Assembly (NCBI GenBank): GCA_014191755.1
Contig: BJHE01000005.1
Coordinates: forward strand, 41,253 to 105,252
Direction of reading: 5' to 3'
DNA: 64,000 nucleotides
Source of the DNA: Cyanobium sp.
GTDB lineage: Bacteria; Cyanobacteriota; Cyanobacteriia; PCC-6307; Cyanobiaceae
A model generated the notes under the pieces. The model made no database searches. It was not told where the DNA came from and saw only the letters and a list, made by a program, of their open reading frames with translations. Positions 9,397-17,521 of this stretch are shown here, one piece after another. Numbering within the stretch: the first letter of the stretch is position 1; each line of letters starts with the position of its first letter. The position numbers were made by a program, and so were the translations under genes.

Positions 9397-10524
9397 ATGG
9401 CGATCCGGCCCACGCTGCCAGCCCTTGCCAGGGGCGGATGGCGTCCCTGGCTGGGCCTGGCCCTCCTGGTCGGAGCGGTGTTCACCGGCCTGCCGGCCAG
9501 GGCAGCCAGCAGCCTTTCGGCCTGGCGGGTGAGCCGCGAGGGGGTGCTTGAGCTGCGCACCAGTCCCGGCATCCAGGTGCGTGCCTTTTATGAGGAGGGT
9601 CTCGGCGGCAGGGGCCCCCGCATCTGGTTCGACCTGCCGGGTGCCCCCCTGCGGGCCCGTTCGCTCTGGCTGGGCTACAACCTCCAAGAGGTGCGCATCG
9701 GCCGGCCCGATGACGGCACCACGCGCCTGGTGCTGGAGTTTCGAGCCGGCACGGTGCTCGATCCCCGCCAGCTGCGCCTGGTGGGCACCGCCCGGGATCG
9801 CTGGCGGATGGATCTTTCCCCCAGGGCCACGCGCCTGGGGGTTGCGGCCGGCGAGGGAGATTTCGAGGCGGTGCCGCGCGCGCTGGCGGTGCGGCCCCGT
9901 GCCGATCGACCCCGCTGGTCCCTGCTGCCCCGACGCCCCCTCTCCCCGGAGGGCCTGCCGGTGGTGCCCCGCGGCCGCTACCGGGTGGTGATCGATCCCG
10001 GCCATGGTGGTCCGGATCCAGGCGCTGTGGGCATCGAGGGCCTGCGCGAGACCGATGTGGTGCTCGATGTTGCCCTGCAGGTGGCCCAGTTGCTGCAGGC
10101 ACGGGGGGTGCAGGTGCTGCTGACCCGAACCACCGAAGTGGATCTGGACCTGCCGCCCCGCGTGGCCCTGGCCAATGCCAGCGGTGCCCAGCTGTTTGTG
10201 AGCCTGCATGCCAATGCCCTCAGCCTTGATCGCCCCGATGTGAACGGCATCGAAACCTTCTATGTCGAGGGGGGGGCCTCCACCCGGTTGGCCCAGTTGG
10301 TGCAGCAGTATCTGCTGGCCGTGTCGCCTGGCACGCCGGACCGGGGGGCCCGGCCTGGCCGCTTCTTCGTGATCCGCCGCACGGTGATGCCTTCGGTGCT
10401 AGCCGAAATCGGATTCGTCACTGGTGAGATCGACGCACCCCGCCTCAGCGATGCAAGCTTCCGGAGACGCCTGGCCCAGGCCATTTCCGGCGCGATCCTC
10501 ACCTACCTGCAGCAAGCCTCTTGA
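9397..10524 (+). CDS. N-acetylmuramoyl-L-alanine amidase (AmiC-like)
   Basis: This zinc amidase cleaves the bond between muramic acid and the stem peptide and is needed for daughter-cell separation in bacteria. The 375-aa precursor starts at the ATG at 9397 and has a signal peptide ending in LPARA, so it acts in the periplasm. Residues 30-150 form an AMIN-like beta domain used for septal targeting in relatives. The C-terminal Amidase_3 domain shows the zinc ligands and catalytic Glu in DPGHGGPDPGA, the Glu in LRETDVVLDVA, SLHANA and AEIGFVTG. Its stop overlaps the murI start (TTGA), linking cell-wall cutting and precursor synthesis in one operon. Confidence 0.9.
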   Translation: MAIRPTLPALARGGWRPWLGLALLVGAVFTGLPARAASSLSAWRVSREGVLELRTSPGIQVRAFYEEGLGGRGPRIWFDLPGAPLRARSLWLGYNLQEVRIGRPDDGTTRLVLEFRAGTVLDPRQLRLVGTARDRWRMDLSPRATRLGVAAGEGDFEAVPRALAVRPRADRPRWSLLPRRPLSPEGLPVVPRGRYRVVIDPGHGGPDPGAVGIEGLRETDVVLDVALQVAQLLQARGVQVLLTRTTEVDLDLPPRVALANASGAQLFVSLHANALSLDRPDVNGIETFYVEGGASTRLAQLVQQYLLAVSPGTPDRGARPGRFFVIRRTVMPSVLAEIGFVTGEIDAPRLSDASFRRRLAQAISGAILTYLQQAS

Positions 10525-11345
10525 GTCTCCTTGTTGGATTGTTCGATAGCGGCCTAGGCGGCCTCACCGTGCTGCGGCAGGTGCAGGCCCTCTACCCCCA
10601 CACCCCCTGCCTCTACCTGGGCGACACGGCGCGGGTGCCCTACGGCCAGCGATCAACCCAGGAGATCCGAGCGATTGCCGCCGAGGTGGTGCACTGGCTG
10701 CGACAGCAGGGCGTTGATGTGTTGCTGATGGCCTGCAACACTTCCAACGCCCTCGCCCTCGATGTGGCGGTGGCAGAGGCGGGCGTGCCGGTGCTGGGCC
10801 TGATCGATAGCGTGGCCGCCGCCATCGATAGCGACCGGGTCGGCATCCTGGCCACCCCGGCCACCGCCGCCAGCGGGGCCTACCGCCGCGCCATCCACGC
10901 CTGCCGTCCCTCCGCCCAGGTGAGGGAGGTGGGTTGCCCCGACTTTGTGCCCCTGATCGAGGCAGGGAACCTGGAGGTGCCGGAACTGCGGGAGGCGGCA
11001 TCCGGCTACCTGGCTCCGCTGCTGGAGGACGGGGTCGACACGATCGTGCTGGGCTGCACCCACTACCCCCTGCTGAGGCCGCTACTCAGCTCGTTGCTCC
11101 CCCCGGACGTGCAGCTGGTGGATCCCGCCGTCGCCACGGGCCACCGACTCGGACCGTTGCTGGCCAGCCTGGGCGAATCCCCCGAGGCCGAGCGGGCAGC
11201 GGAGCCGGTGCTGTCCATTCCGGAGCGCACCACTTACTGCGTCACCGGGTCGGCCGAGGCCTTCGCCACGGCAGCCGCCACCTGGCTGGGACAGCGACCC
11301 ACCGTGCATGGGGTCAATCTGCAGTCCCCGGCCCGCATCCGATGA
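10521..11345 (+). CDS. murI: Glutamate racemase
   Basis: MurI converts L- to D-glutamate for peptidoglycan in the cytoplasm. The 274-aa protein has the family start (GLFDSGLGGLTVLRQV), the two catalytic cysteines in MACNTSNA and LGCTHYPLL, and the PYGQRS loop. The start is a TTG overlapping the amidase stop by four bases, which implies translational coupling. The prenyl synthase gene begins 38 bp after the stop. The murI-prenyl synthase neighbourhood is, to my knowledge, common in picocyanobacteria. Confidence 0.95.
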   Translation: MSLLVGLFDSGLGGLTVLRQVQALYPHTPCLYLGDTARVPYGQRSTQEIRAIAAEVVHWLRQQGVDVLLMACNTSNALALDVAVAEAGVPVLGLIDSVAAAIDSDRVGILATPATAASGAYRRAIHACRPSAQVREVGCPDFVPLIEAGNLEVPELREAASGYLAPLLEDGVDTIVLGCTHYPLLRPLLSSLLPPDVQLVDPAVATGHRLGPLLASLGESPEAERAAEPVLSIPERTTYCVTGSAEAFATAAATWLGQRPTVHGVNLQSPARIR

Positions 11346-11382
11346 GTCGGGCCTCCTAGGATCACGCCACTGAGGAGGTCCC

Positions 11383-12354
11383 GTGACGACCGTTGCAGAG
11401 CTGCTTCAGCCGGTCGAGACCGACCTCGATGCCCTGCTGGCGGATTTGCGCGCCCTGATCGGCGCCGGCCATCCAATTCTTCAGGCTGCCGCCGAGCATC
11501 TGTTCGCCGCTGGGGGGAAGCGCCTACGCCCCGGCATTGTGTTGTTGATCTCTCGGGCAATCGCCGCCGACGGCCAGCTCAGTTCGCGCCACCGGCGCCT
11601 GGCGGAGATCACCGAAATGATCCACACCGCCTCCCTGGTGCACGACGACGTGGTCGACGAGGCCGCCACCCGCCGAGGAGTGGCCACGGTGCATAGTCGC
11701 TTCAACCATCGCGTGGCTGTGCTGGCCGGCGATTTTCTCTTCGCCCAGGCCAGCTGGCACCTCGCCAACCTCGACGACCTGGAGGTAGTGAAGCTGCTCT
11801 CCCGGGTGATCATGGATCTGGCCGATGGAGAGATTCGCCAGGGCCTCTACCGCTATGACACCGGCCAGAGTTTCGAGACTTACCTCGAAAAGAGCTATTG
11901 CAAAACCGCCTCGCTGATCGCGAACAGCGCCAGGGCCGCTGGCGTTCTCACTGGACTCCCCCAGGAGAGGCTGGAGGCTCTTCACCACTTCGGCCGTCAG
12001 TTCGGGCTGGCCTTCCAAGTGGTGGATGACATCCTCGATTTCACCGGCAGCGACCAGCAGCTCGGCAAGCCGGCCGCCAGTGATTTGGCCTCCGGCTACC
12101 TCACGGCGCCCGCCCTGTATGCCCTTGAGGAGCGTCCGGCCCTCGCCGGCCTGATCGAGAGGGAGTTCTGCGAACCCGACGACCTGGAGCAGGCCCTCGA
12201 ACTCGTCCGCGGCTGTGAGGCCATCCCCCGCTCCCGTGCCCTGGCTGAGGGCTTCGCCCGCGAAGCGCACCAGGCGATCGAGTGGCTCTCCCCTTCCGAT
12301 CCCCGCAGTGCACTGCGGGCCCTGCCGGAATACGTATTGGGTAGGCTCTACTGA
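11383..12354 (+). CDS. sds: All-trans polyprenyl diphosphate synthase (solanesyl-type)
   Basis: This enzyme elongates isoprenoid diphosphates; the cyanobacterial member makes the C45 tail of plastoquinone. The 323-aa protein has both aspartate-rich motifs: LVHDDVVDEA (first) and QVVDDILDFTGS (second), plus GGKRLRPGIVLL in the N-terminal part. The start is a GTG preceded by a strong GAGGAGG ribosome-binding site. Chain length cannot be proved by eye, but the length and neighbourhood fit solanesyl diphosphate synthase better than the GGPP synthase. It is probably the last gene of the core run before the signalling block. Confidence 0.9.
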   Translation: MTTVAELLQPVETDLDALLADLRALIGAGHPILQAAAEHLFAAGGKRLRPGIVLLISRAIAADGQLSSRHRRLAEITEMIHTASLVHDDVVDEAATRRGVATVHSRFNHRVAVLAGDFLFAQASWHLANLDDLEVVKLLSRVIMDLADGEIRQGLYRYDTGQSFETYLEKSYCKTASLIANSARAAGVLTGLPQERLEALHHFGRQFGLAFQVVDDILDFTGSDQQLGKPAASDLASGYLTAPALYALEERPALAGLIEREFCEPDDLEQALELVRGCEAIPRSRALAEGFAREAHQAIEWLSPSDPRSALRALPEYVLGRLY

Positions 12355-12438
12355 GGTTGATCTCCGTACTTTCGGGTTCGGTTTCCGGGTCCGCTCTCGT
12401 CCAGACTTCTGAATGAGTAGCTGTCGGGGCAACGTTCA

Positions 12439-13436
12439 ATGCCCGACTGGCCCCTTCCGGCCGATGAGTCGGCCCGTATGGAGAACCTGAGGAGTTTCTT
12501 CATCCTCGACAGCCAGTCCGACGAGAACTTCGACCGGATCACTCGGCTCGCGAGCGAGATGCTGGGCCTCCCGGTCGCCCTGATCTCGCTGGTCGATGAG
12601 GATCGCCAGTGGTTCCTCTCCAGGTCGGCGTCGATGTGACCCAGACGGGGCGTGAGGTGGCCTTCTGCGCCCACGCCATCTGCGGCGATGAGGTAATTGT
12701 GGTGGCAGGCGCCCAAAACGATGAGCGCTTCCGTCCCAACCCTCTGGTCACGGGGCATCCCCACATCCGCTTCTACGCGGTAGCGCCACTGCACACGGGC
12801 CAGGGCCGCAACATCGGCACGCTCTGCGTAATCGGTACCGAACCCCGGGGGCTGTCGGAGCAGGAGGCTGGCCTGCTCAGCGAACTGGCCTCCCTGGCCA
12901 CGCATCAGATCGAGATGCGGCGCCTCACTTACCTCTGCTCCATCACCGGCCTGCCCAAACGCAGGCCCTTCTTCGAGGCCGGAGAACAGGAGTTTCACCG
13001 TATCTGGCGCCAGGACAGCCCCTTGTCGATCCTGCTGTTCGACATCGACCATTTCCGCTCGATCAGCGAACGGTTTAGCCGGGAGCAGTCGGAGCGTGCC
13101 CTGGTCCAGGTGGCCGGGACGATCGCCGCGAAGCTGCGCCGCATCGATGTGCTGGCGCGGGTCGTCGGGGATGAGTTTGCGGCGGTGCTCCCCGCTTCTG
13201 ATCAACTGGGGGCCATGACGGTGGCCGAGTCCATCCGCAGCGAGATCGTTGCCACCGGGGTCCGGATCGACGGATCCCTGCACCCCCTCAGCGTCAGTGT
13301 CGGCGTCGCCGAGCTGTCCGACGCGGATGGCAGCTTCTCTGACCTGTTTCAGCGCACCAACGAAGCCCTGACCCGGGCGAAGCTGGAGGGCCGCAACCGA
13401 AGCATCACCGCCCTGACGCCGGCAGCTCTGGCCTGA
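12439..13436 (+). pseudogene. GAF-GGDEF protein gene, frameshifted
   Basis: Two overlapping frames together encode a GAF domain and a diguanylate-cyclase-like domain. The first frame (12439-12639) has the GAF opening, DRITRLASEMLGLPVALISL, and runs to DRQWFLSR. The second frame continues with VGVDVTQTGREVAFCAHAI, exactly the expected next GAF residues. One G appears to be missing at 12624. Restored, the product would be about 332 aa. The GGDEF motif reads VGDEF (first Gly replaced by Val), and an RRID sits five residues before it at the place of the product-binding RxxD I-site. Even if the frameshift is a sequencing error, cyclase activity is doubtful; a c-di-GMP-binding role is possible. Confidence 0.75.
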
Positions 13437-13443
13437 CTCGCGA

Positions 13444-15777
13444 TCAGCGCGAGAGGGCGGCATGGCCCCGCTTCAGGGCCTTGACGAGGGCGGATTCGTC
13501 AATCGGTTTGCTCAGGAAGTCGTCCATGCCGCTCTCGAAGGCGAGGCTGCGGTCTCCGGGCATGGCATGGGAGGTGACGGCCACGATCCAGGGCCGGTGC
13601 GGCTTCGGCTGGTGGCTGCGGATTCGGCGGGTGGCCGTCAGGCCATCGAGCCCGGGCATGCTCAGGTCCATCAGGATCACGTCGGGATCCAGGCGGCGCT
13701 GGACCTCCACCACCTCGATCCCGTCGTCCACGAACTCGGCGCTGTAGCCGAGGCGCCGCAGCATCAGGTCGCAGACCCGGCGATTCACGATGTTGTCCTC
13801 GGCCACCAGGATCCGCAGGGGGTGCAGGCGGGCGAAGTCATCTCCTGGGGCTGGCACCTCGTCCTGGGCCGCCATGGCCACGGGAAGGGTGGTGGTGGTG
13901 TCCGTCTGTCGGCACAGGGCCGTGCGCAGGGCCTGGCGGAGGGAAGCCTGCTTGATCGGCTTGCGCAGGAGAATTCCCCCAGAGGCGGTGGGGGGCTCCC
14001 CCTGGAGCGAATCGCACACCACCAGCGGCAGATCGGCGCCATGGCGATGGCCCAGGATCACCCCATTGGCGTCGTCTCCGGGGAAGCCCCCCGGCGAGGG
14101 CGTCACTGGCCGATCGATGATCGCCAGGTCGAAGCGGTTGCCGTCGAGCAGGGTCTCGAGCTCCGAGCGGTTTGAGGCGAGCCTGGCCGTGCCGCCTTCG
14201 CGTTCGATCTCGGTGCGAAGCACCCGCCGGTTCGGCTCACTGGCGCTCACCACCAGCAGGTTCCGCCGAGCCAGGAACTGAATCCCCTCCGCCACAGGCT
14301 GAGAAAGCTCCCGGAGAGAAACGTCGCCTGGCGCCCCTTCCTTCGGCAGGATCAAGGGGAGCGAGAGCACCAAGCGTGTGCCCTCTCCCGCTTCGCTGTC
14401 CACCTCGAGCGCACCGCCCAGTGCCTGGGCCAGCCGCTGGCTGATGGCTAGCCCCAGCCCGCTGCCGGAGGGCTGGGGTGAGTCGCTGGTCTCCAGCCGG
14501 TCGAAGGGCAGAAACAGCCGCTCACGTTCGGCGGGAGGGATTCCGGGGCCGGTGTCGCGCACGGCGAACTCCAGCCGTGCCTGATCCGTAGGCTCGTGCA
14601 CACCGATCACCGAAAGCTCCACCTCGCCCTGCTGGGTGAACTTCACGGCGTTGTTCACCAGATTGAGCAGGATCTGGCGCAGGCGCAGGGCATCGGTTTC
14701 GATTCTCTCGGGCACCCCGTCGGCGATTATCAGCGTCAGTTCGAGTGCGCGTTCATGGGCCTGGGGAGCGCACAGATCGATCACCTCTTCGAGCAGGGGC
14801 CGCAGGGTTGATGTCTCCTGGCAGAGCCGCAGGGAGCCAGCATCGATCGCCGAGAAATCGAGGATGTCGTTGAGGATGGTCAGCAGGGACTGGGCCGAGG
14901 TTCGAACGGTGTCCAGGCATTCCCGCTGCCGCTCGGAGAGCTGGCTACCCAGCACAATCGTAGTGAGTCCGATCACGGCGTTGAGGGGCGTGCGAATCTC
15001 ATGGCTCACGGTTGCCAGGAAGGTGCTCCTGGCCCGGCTGGCGGCCTCGGCGGCGGCCTGCTCCGCCAGTTCCCGGGAACGTGTGAATTCCTCGATCGCG
15101 CGGGCCTGGGTCTGCAGGGATCGCCAGCGACCCTGGGCCGACAGGGCGGCCAGCAGCGCGCTGCCCACCAGGGCCAGGCTGAGGCGCAGTGGCTGCAGGT
15201 ATCCGTGCAGGTGCGCCAGGCAGATGTCGATGCCGACGACCCCGGCGATGCGGCCGGATCCATCGCGGAAGGGAGCGAAACTGCTGAGGAAGGTCCCCCA
15301 GCGATCGGTGTAGGGGTCCCGGCTGAGGGTGGCCTCTCCGCTGCCAAGGGCCTCCCGTGCCGCCGTGGGGGCGTCGTCGTAGAGCTCACCGATCCCCGCC
15401 ACGCTGGTGGTGTCCCCGGAATTGCGCACGAAGCGGCTGCTGTCGACGACGAGGCGTGGACCCTTGGGCCCAGGGGTCATGGTGTGTGCGTAGTATAATT
15501 GCGGTACGGATCGGCTTATCTGCAGCAGCGGAATGGCGGTCCGGCGATAATTCGCACTGTCCATTTGCTCCGTTCGGGTGAGAGAGGCATGCAGCCGGCT
15601 CTCAATCTGATTGGCAACCAGAGTTGCGTTCTGGCGGATCTGGCTGCGGATCTGGTCCAGTGGCGCCTCCTGTGCAGTCCGGTAGGTGAAGACCAATCCG
15701 GTGGCCGCCACCGAGAAGATCGAAAGTCCGGTGAGAGCCGCTTCGCGGAGCCGTGAACCTGCGGTGGAGAGCCTCAT
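13444..15777 (-). CDS. Membrane-bound hybrid sensor histidine kinase
   Basis: This 777-aa kinase starts at the ATG at 15777; the upstream extension is not membrane- or signal-like and overlaps the divergent STAS gene. Layout by residue: membrane helix about 12-32, a Cache-like periplasmic sensor about 40-190 (GTFLSSFAPFRDGSG, GVVGIDI), second helix about 197-214, a helical linker, HisKA with His259 in ATVSHEIRTPLNAVIG, HATPase with NNAVKF, RDTGPGIP and GSGLGLAIS, a weak receiver-like region about 505-625, and a C-terminal receiver with Asp704 in ILMDLSMPGLDG and SKPI. No output domain is present, so phosphate must pass to another protein. It ends 7 bp from the stop of the convergent GAF-GGDEF gene. 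The ligand is unknown. Confidence 0.9.
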   Translation of the reverse strand: MRLSTAGSRLREAALTGLSIFSVAATGLVFTYRTAQEAPLDQIRSQIRQNATLVANQIESRLHASLTRTEQMDSANYRRTAIPLLQISRSVPQLYYAHTMTPGPKGPRLVVDSSRFVRNSGDTTSVAGIGELYDDAPTAAREALGSGEATLSRDPYTDRWGTFLSSFAPFRDGSGRIAGVVGIDICLAHLHGYLQPLRLSLALVGSALLAALSAQGRWRSLQTQARAIEEFTRSRELAEQAAAEAASRARSTFLATVSHEIRTPLNAVIGLTTIVLGSQLSERQRECLDTVRTSAQSLLTILNDILDFSAIDAGSLRLCQETSTLRPLLEEVIDLCAPQAHERALELTLIIADGVPERIETDALRLRQILLNLVNNAVKFTQQGEVELSVIGVHEPTDQARLEFAVRDTGPGIPPAERERLFLPFDRLETSDSPQPSGSGLGLAISQRLAQALGGALEVDSEAGEGTRLVLSLPLILPKEGAPGDVSLRELSQPVAEGIQFLARRNLLVVSASEPNRRVLRTEIEREGGTARLASNRSELETLLDGNRFDLAIIDRPVTPSPGGFPGDDANGVILGHRHGADLPLVVCDSLQGEPPTASGGILLRKPIKQASLRQALRTALCRQTDTTTTLPVAMAAQDEVPAPGDDFARLHPLRILVAEDNIVNRRVCDLMLRRLGYSAEFVDDGIEVVEVQRRLDPDVILMDLSMPGLDGLTATRRIRSHQPKPHRPWIVAVTSHAMPGDRSLAFESGMDDFLSKPIDESALVKALKRGHAALSR

Positions 15778-15987
15778 CGTCTCTTCTGCATTGTCTCTTC
15801 TGCGGCGGATCGGAAGGCAAGGAACGGAACGCAGGGCGGGACTCGGGTCCCAGGGAGGGTCTGTTTGCAACCTAGGCCTATATCCCGAGCGACCCACCGG
15901 GCACGCCCCCTCCACGGCCTGAGGCCAGAAGGCCAACAACGGAATCCACCCTATGATCAGGGTTGGTCCCTTCCCAAGACACCCTCC

Positions 15988-16296
15988 ATGTCGCCGCCCG
16001 TTCGGGTGATCGAGCCTGCAGGACTCCTCGACGCGGCGAGCGGCCATGCACTGAGGGGCGAGGTGATCCAGGCGATCGCGACCGGGTCAACCTCGATCGT
16101 GATCGACATGAAGGGGCTGACTTTCATGGACAGCAGCGGTTTCGGAGCCCTGGTGATGGCCCTCAAGAAGGCCCGGGAAGCCGGGTGCCGGCTGGTACTG
16201 CAGGATCTGAACCCCCAGGTGCGGCTCGTGCTGGAACTCACCGGTACGGATCGGGTGTTCGAGATCGTTGCCTCTGGCTCCGAGTCGGCTAGCTGA
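15988..16296 (+). CDS. STAS-domain anti-sigma factor antagonist
   Basis: This is a stand-alone 102-aa STAS protein of the SpoIIAA/RsbV type. Such proteins bind an RsbW-type kinase when unphosphorylated and are released when a serine is phosphorylated. The phosphorylation motif is intact: FMDSSGFGAL, with Ser49 the expected site. The ATG at 15988 matches the first beta strand of the fold; the frame is open further upstream but that part overlaps no recognisable domain. It is convergent with the receiver-PP2C gene 13 bp away, and divergent from the hybrid kinase at 15777. The phosphatase next door is the natural candidate to dephosphorylate it. Confidence 0.88.
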   Translation: MSPPVRVIEPAGLLDAASGHALRGEVIQAIATGSTSIVIDMKGLTFMDSSGFGALVMALKKAREAGCRLVLQDLNPQVRLVLELTGTDRVFEIVASGSESAS

Positions 16297-16309
16297 AGCG
16301 ACCGTTGCC

Positions 16310-17485
16310 TCACAAAAAACGGGCCCGCACCAGGGCGTAATCGTCGGTGAAACAGATGCAACCACTAAGCCGCCGTACCCGCTGCACCAACCGCTCCAGT
16401 CCATCGCCGGCGGCGATCTCGTTCGCATCAATCCCGTCGATGAAGGCCGGCAGGTTCCAGATCTCGCCATTGGGCCGGCTCACTTCATAGATGCCGTCGC
16501 TGTAGACCAGCAGCGTGGTGCCCGGGGGTACTGCCACGCTCGCCTGACGGTAGATGGAGTCATCGAACAGACCCACGGCCATCCCACGGGTGGAGAGCTG
16601 GAGCAGCTCCCCAGCCATTCCGGGCATCGGGAACAGCAGGGCGGGTGGATGGCCACCGCTCGCGTACCGCAGTTCCCTGCGGGAGGGCTGATAGATGCCG
16701 CACCACAAGGTGAGGTAGCGATCCTCCTGCCCTTCCATCTGGAACAAACGGTTGAGCGCGAGGGCAAGGGTTTCGGGGCGTTCCGGATCGAGATCGATTC
16801 CGCCGCTGCGCAGCAGGTTCAGGATCGAGATCGATGGCAGGGCGGCCGCCAGTCCATGGCCTGAGACATCCAGCAGATAGAGAAGTAGGTGGTCCTCGTC
16901 GAGCCAGAGGAAATCAAAGCCGTCGCCACCGAGCTGGCTGGAGGGACAGAACAGCGAATCAATCCGGACGGAGGGCGACTCCAGGGGTTTTGGCAGCAGG
17001 TCTGCCACATACCGGGCCGCTTCGGCCAGTTCGCCATCCAGGCGGGCCTTCTGCTGCTGCAGATCCTGGGAGAGCACACGCAGCTGCTCATTGGCATTGT
17101 GGAGCCGCAGCCCGGAGCGCACCCGGGCCAGCAGCTCCTCGGGATCGACGGGCTTGCTGAGGAAATCGTCGGCACCTGCGTCAAGACCCCGCACCCGGTC
17201 CTGAACCTGGGAGCGTGAGGTGAGCAGGATGAAGTAGGCACTGGCCAGCTGGGGATCCTCCCTGACGCGCCAGCACACTTCCAGCCCGTCCATTCCCTCC
17301 ATCAACCAGTCGCAGAGGATCACCTCCGGGTGAAGCGAGCGGGCGAGATCCAGACCCTCATTCCCGCTAGGGGCCTCGCGGACGCGGTAGCCCTGCTGCT
17401 CCAGCCGGGTGCGCAGGATTCGGGAATGGATGCGGTCGTCATCCACCAGCAGGATCGAGGGCGAGTCGGCGGCAGAGACATCCAT
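16310..17485 (-). CDS. Response regulator with PP2C (SpoIIE/RsbU-type) phosphatase output
   Basis: The 391-aa protein joins a receiver domain (residues 10-125; Asp59 in VILCDWLMEGMDG, Lys in FLSKPVD) through a coiled coil (about 130-170) to a PP2C-type serine phosphatase. The phosphatase domain shows the metal-binding GGDGFDF and DVSGHGLAAALP motifs, VYSDGIYEVSR, and a terminal DDYALVRARF. Relatives dephosphorylate STAS proteins in partner-switching systems. I chose the ATG at 17485; a GTG at 17521 is also possible and would abut the upstream kinase gene. Located 36 bp after the HNOBA hybrid kinase, whose Hpt domain is a likely phosphate donor for Asp59 (inference from gene order). Confidence 0.88.
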   Translation of the reverse strand: MDVSAADSPSILLVDDDRIHSRILRTRLEQQGYRVREAPSGNEGLDLARSLHPEVILCDWLMEGMDGLEVCWRVREDPQLASAYFILLTSRSQVQDRVRGLDAGADDFLSKPVDPEELLARVRSGLRLHNANEQLRVLSQDLQQQKARLDGELAEAARYVADLLPKPLESPSVRIDSLFCPSSQLGGDGFDFLWLDEDHLLLYLLDVSGHGLAAALPSISILNLLRSGGIDLDPERPETLALALNRLFQMEGQEDRYLTLWCGIYQPSRRELRYASGGHPPALLFPMPGMAGELLQLSTRGMAVGLFDDSIYRQASVAVPPGTTLLVYSDGIYEVSRPNGEIWNLPAFIDGIDANEIAAGDGLERLVQRVRRLSGCICFTDDYALVRARFL

Positions 17486-17521
17486 GCGGGACGATTGGAG
17501 CGGAACAGGGAATGGGGCCAC

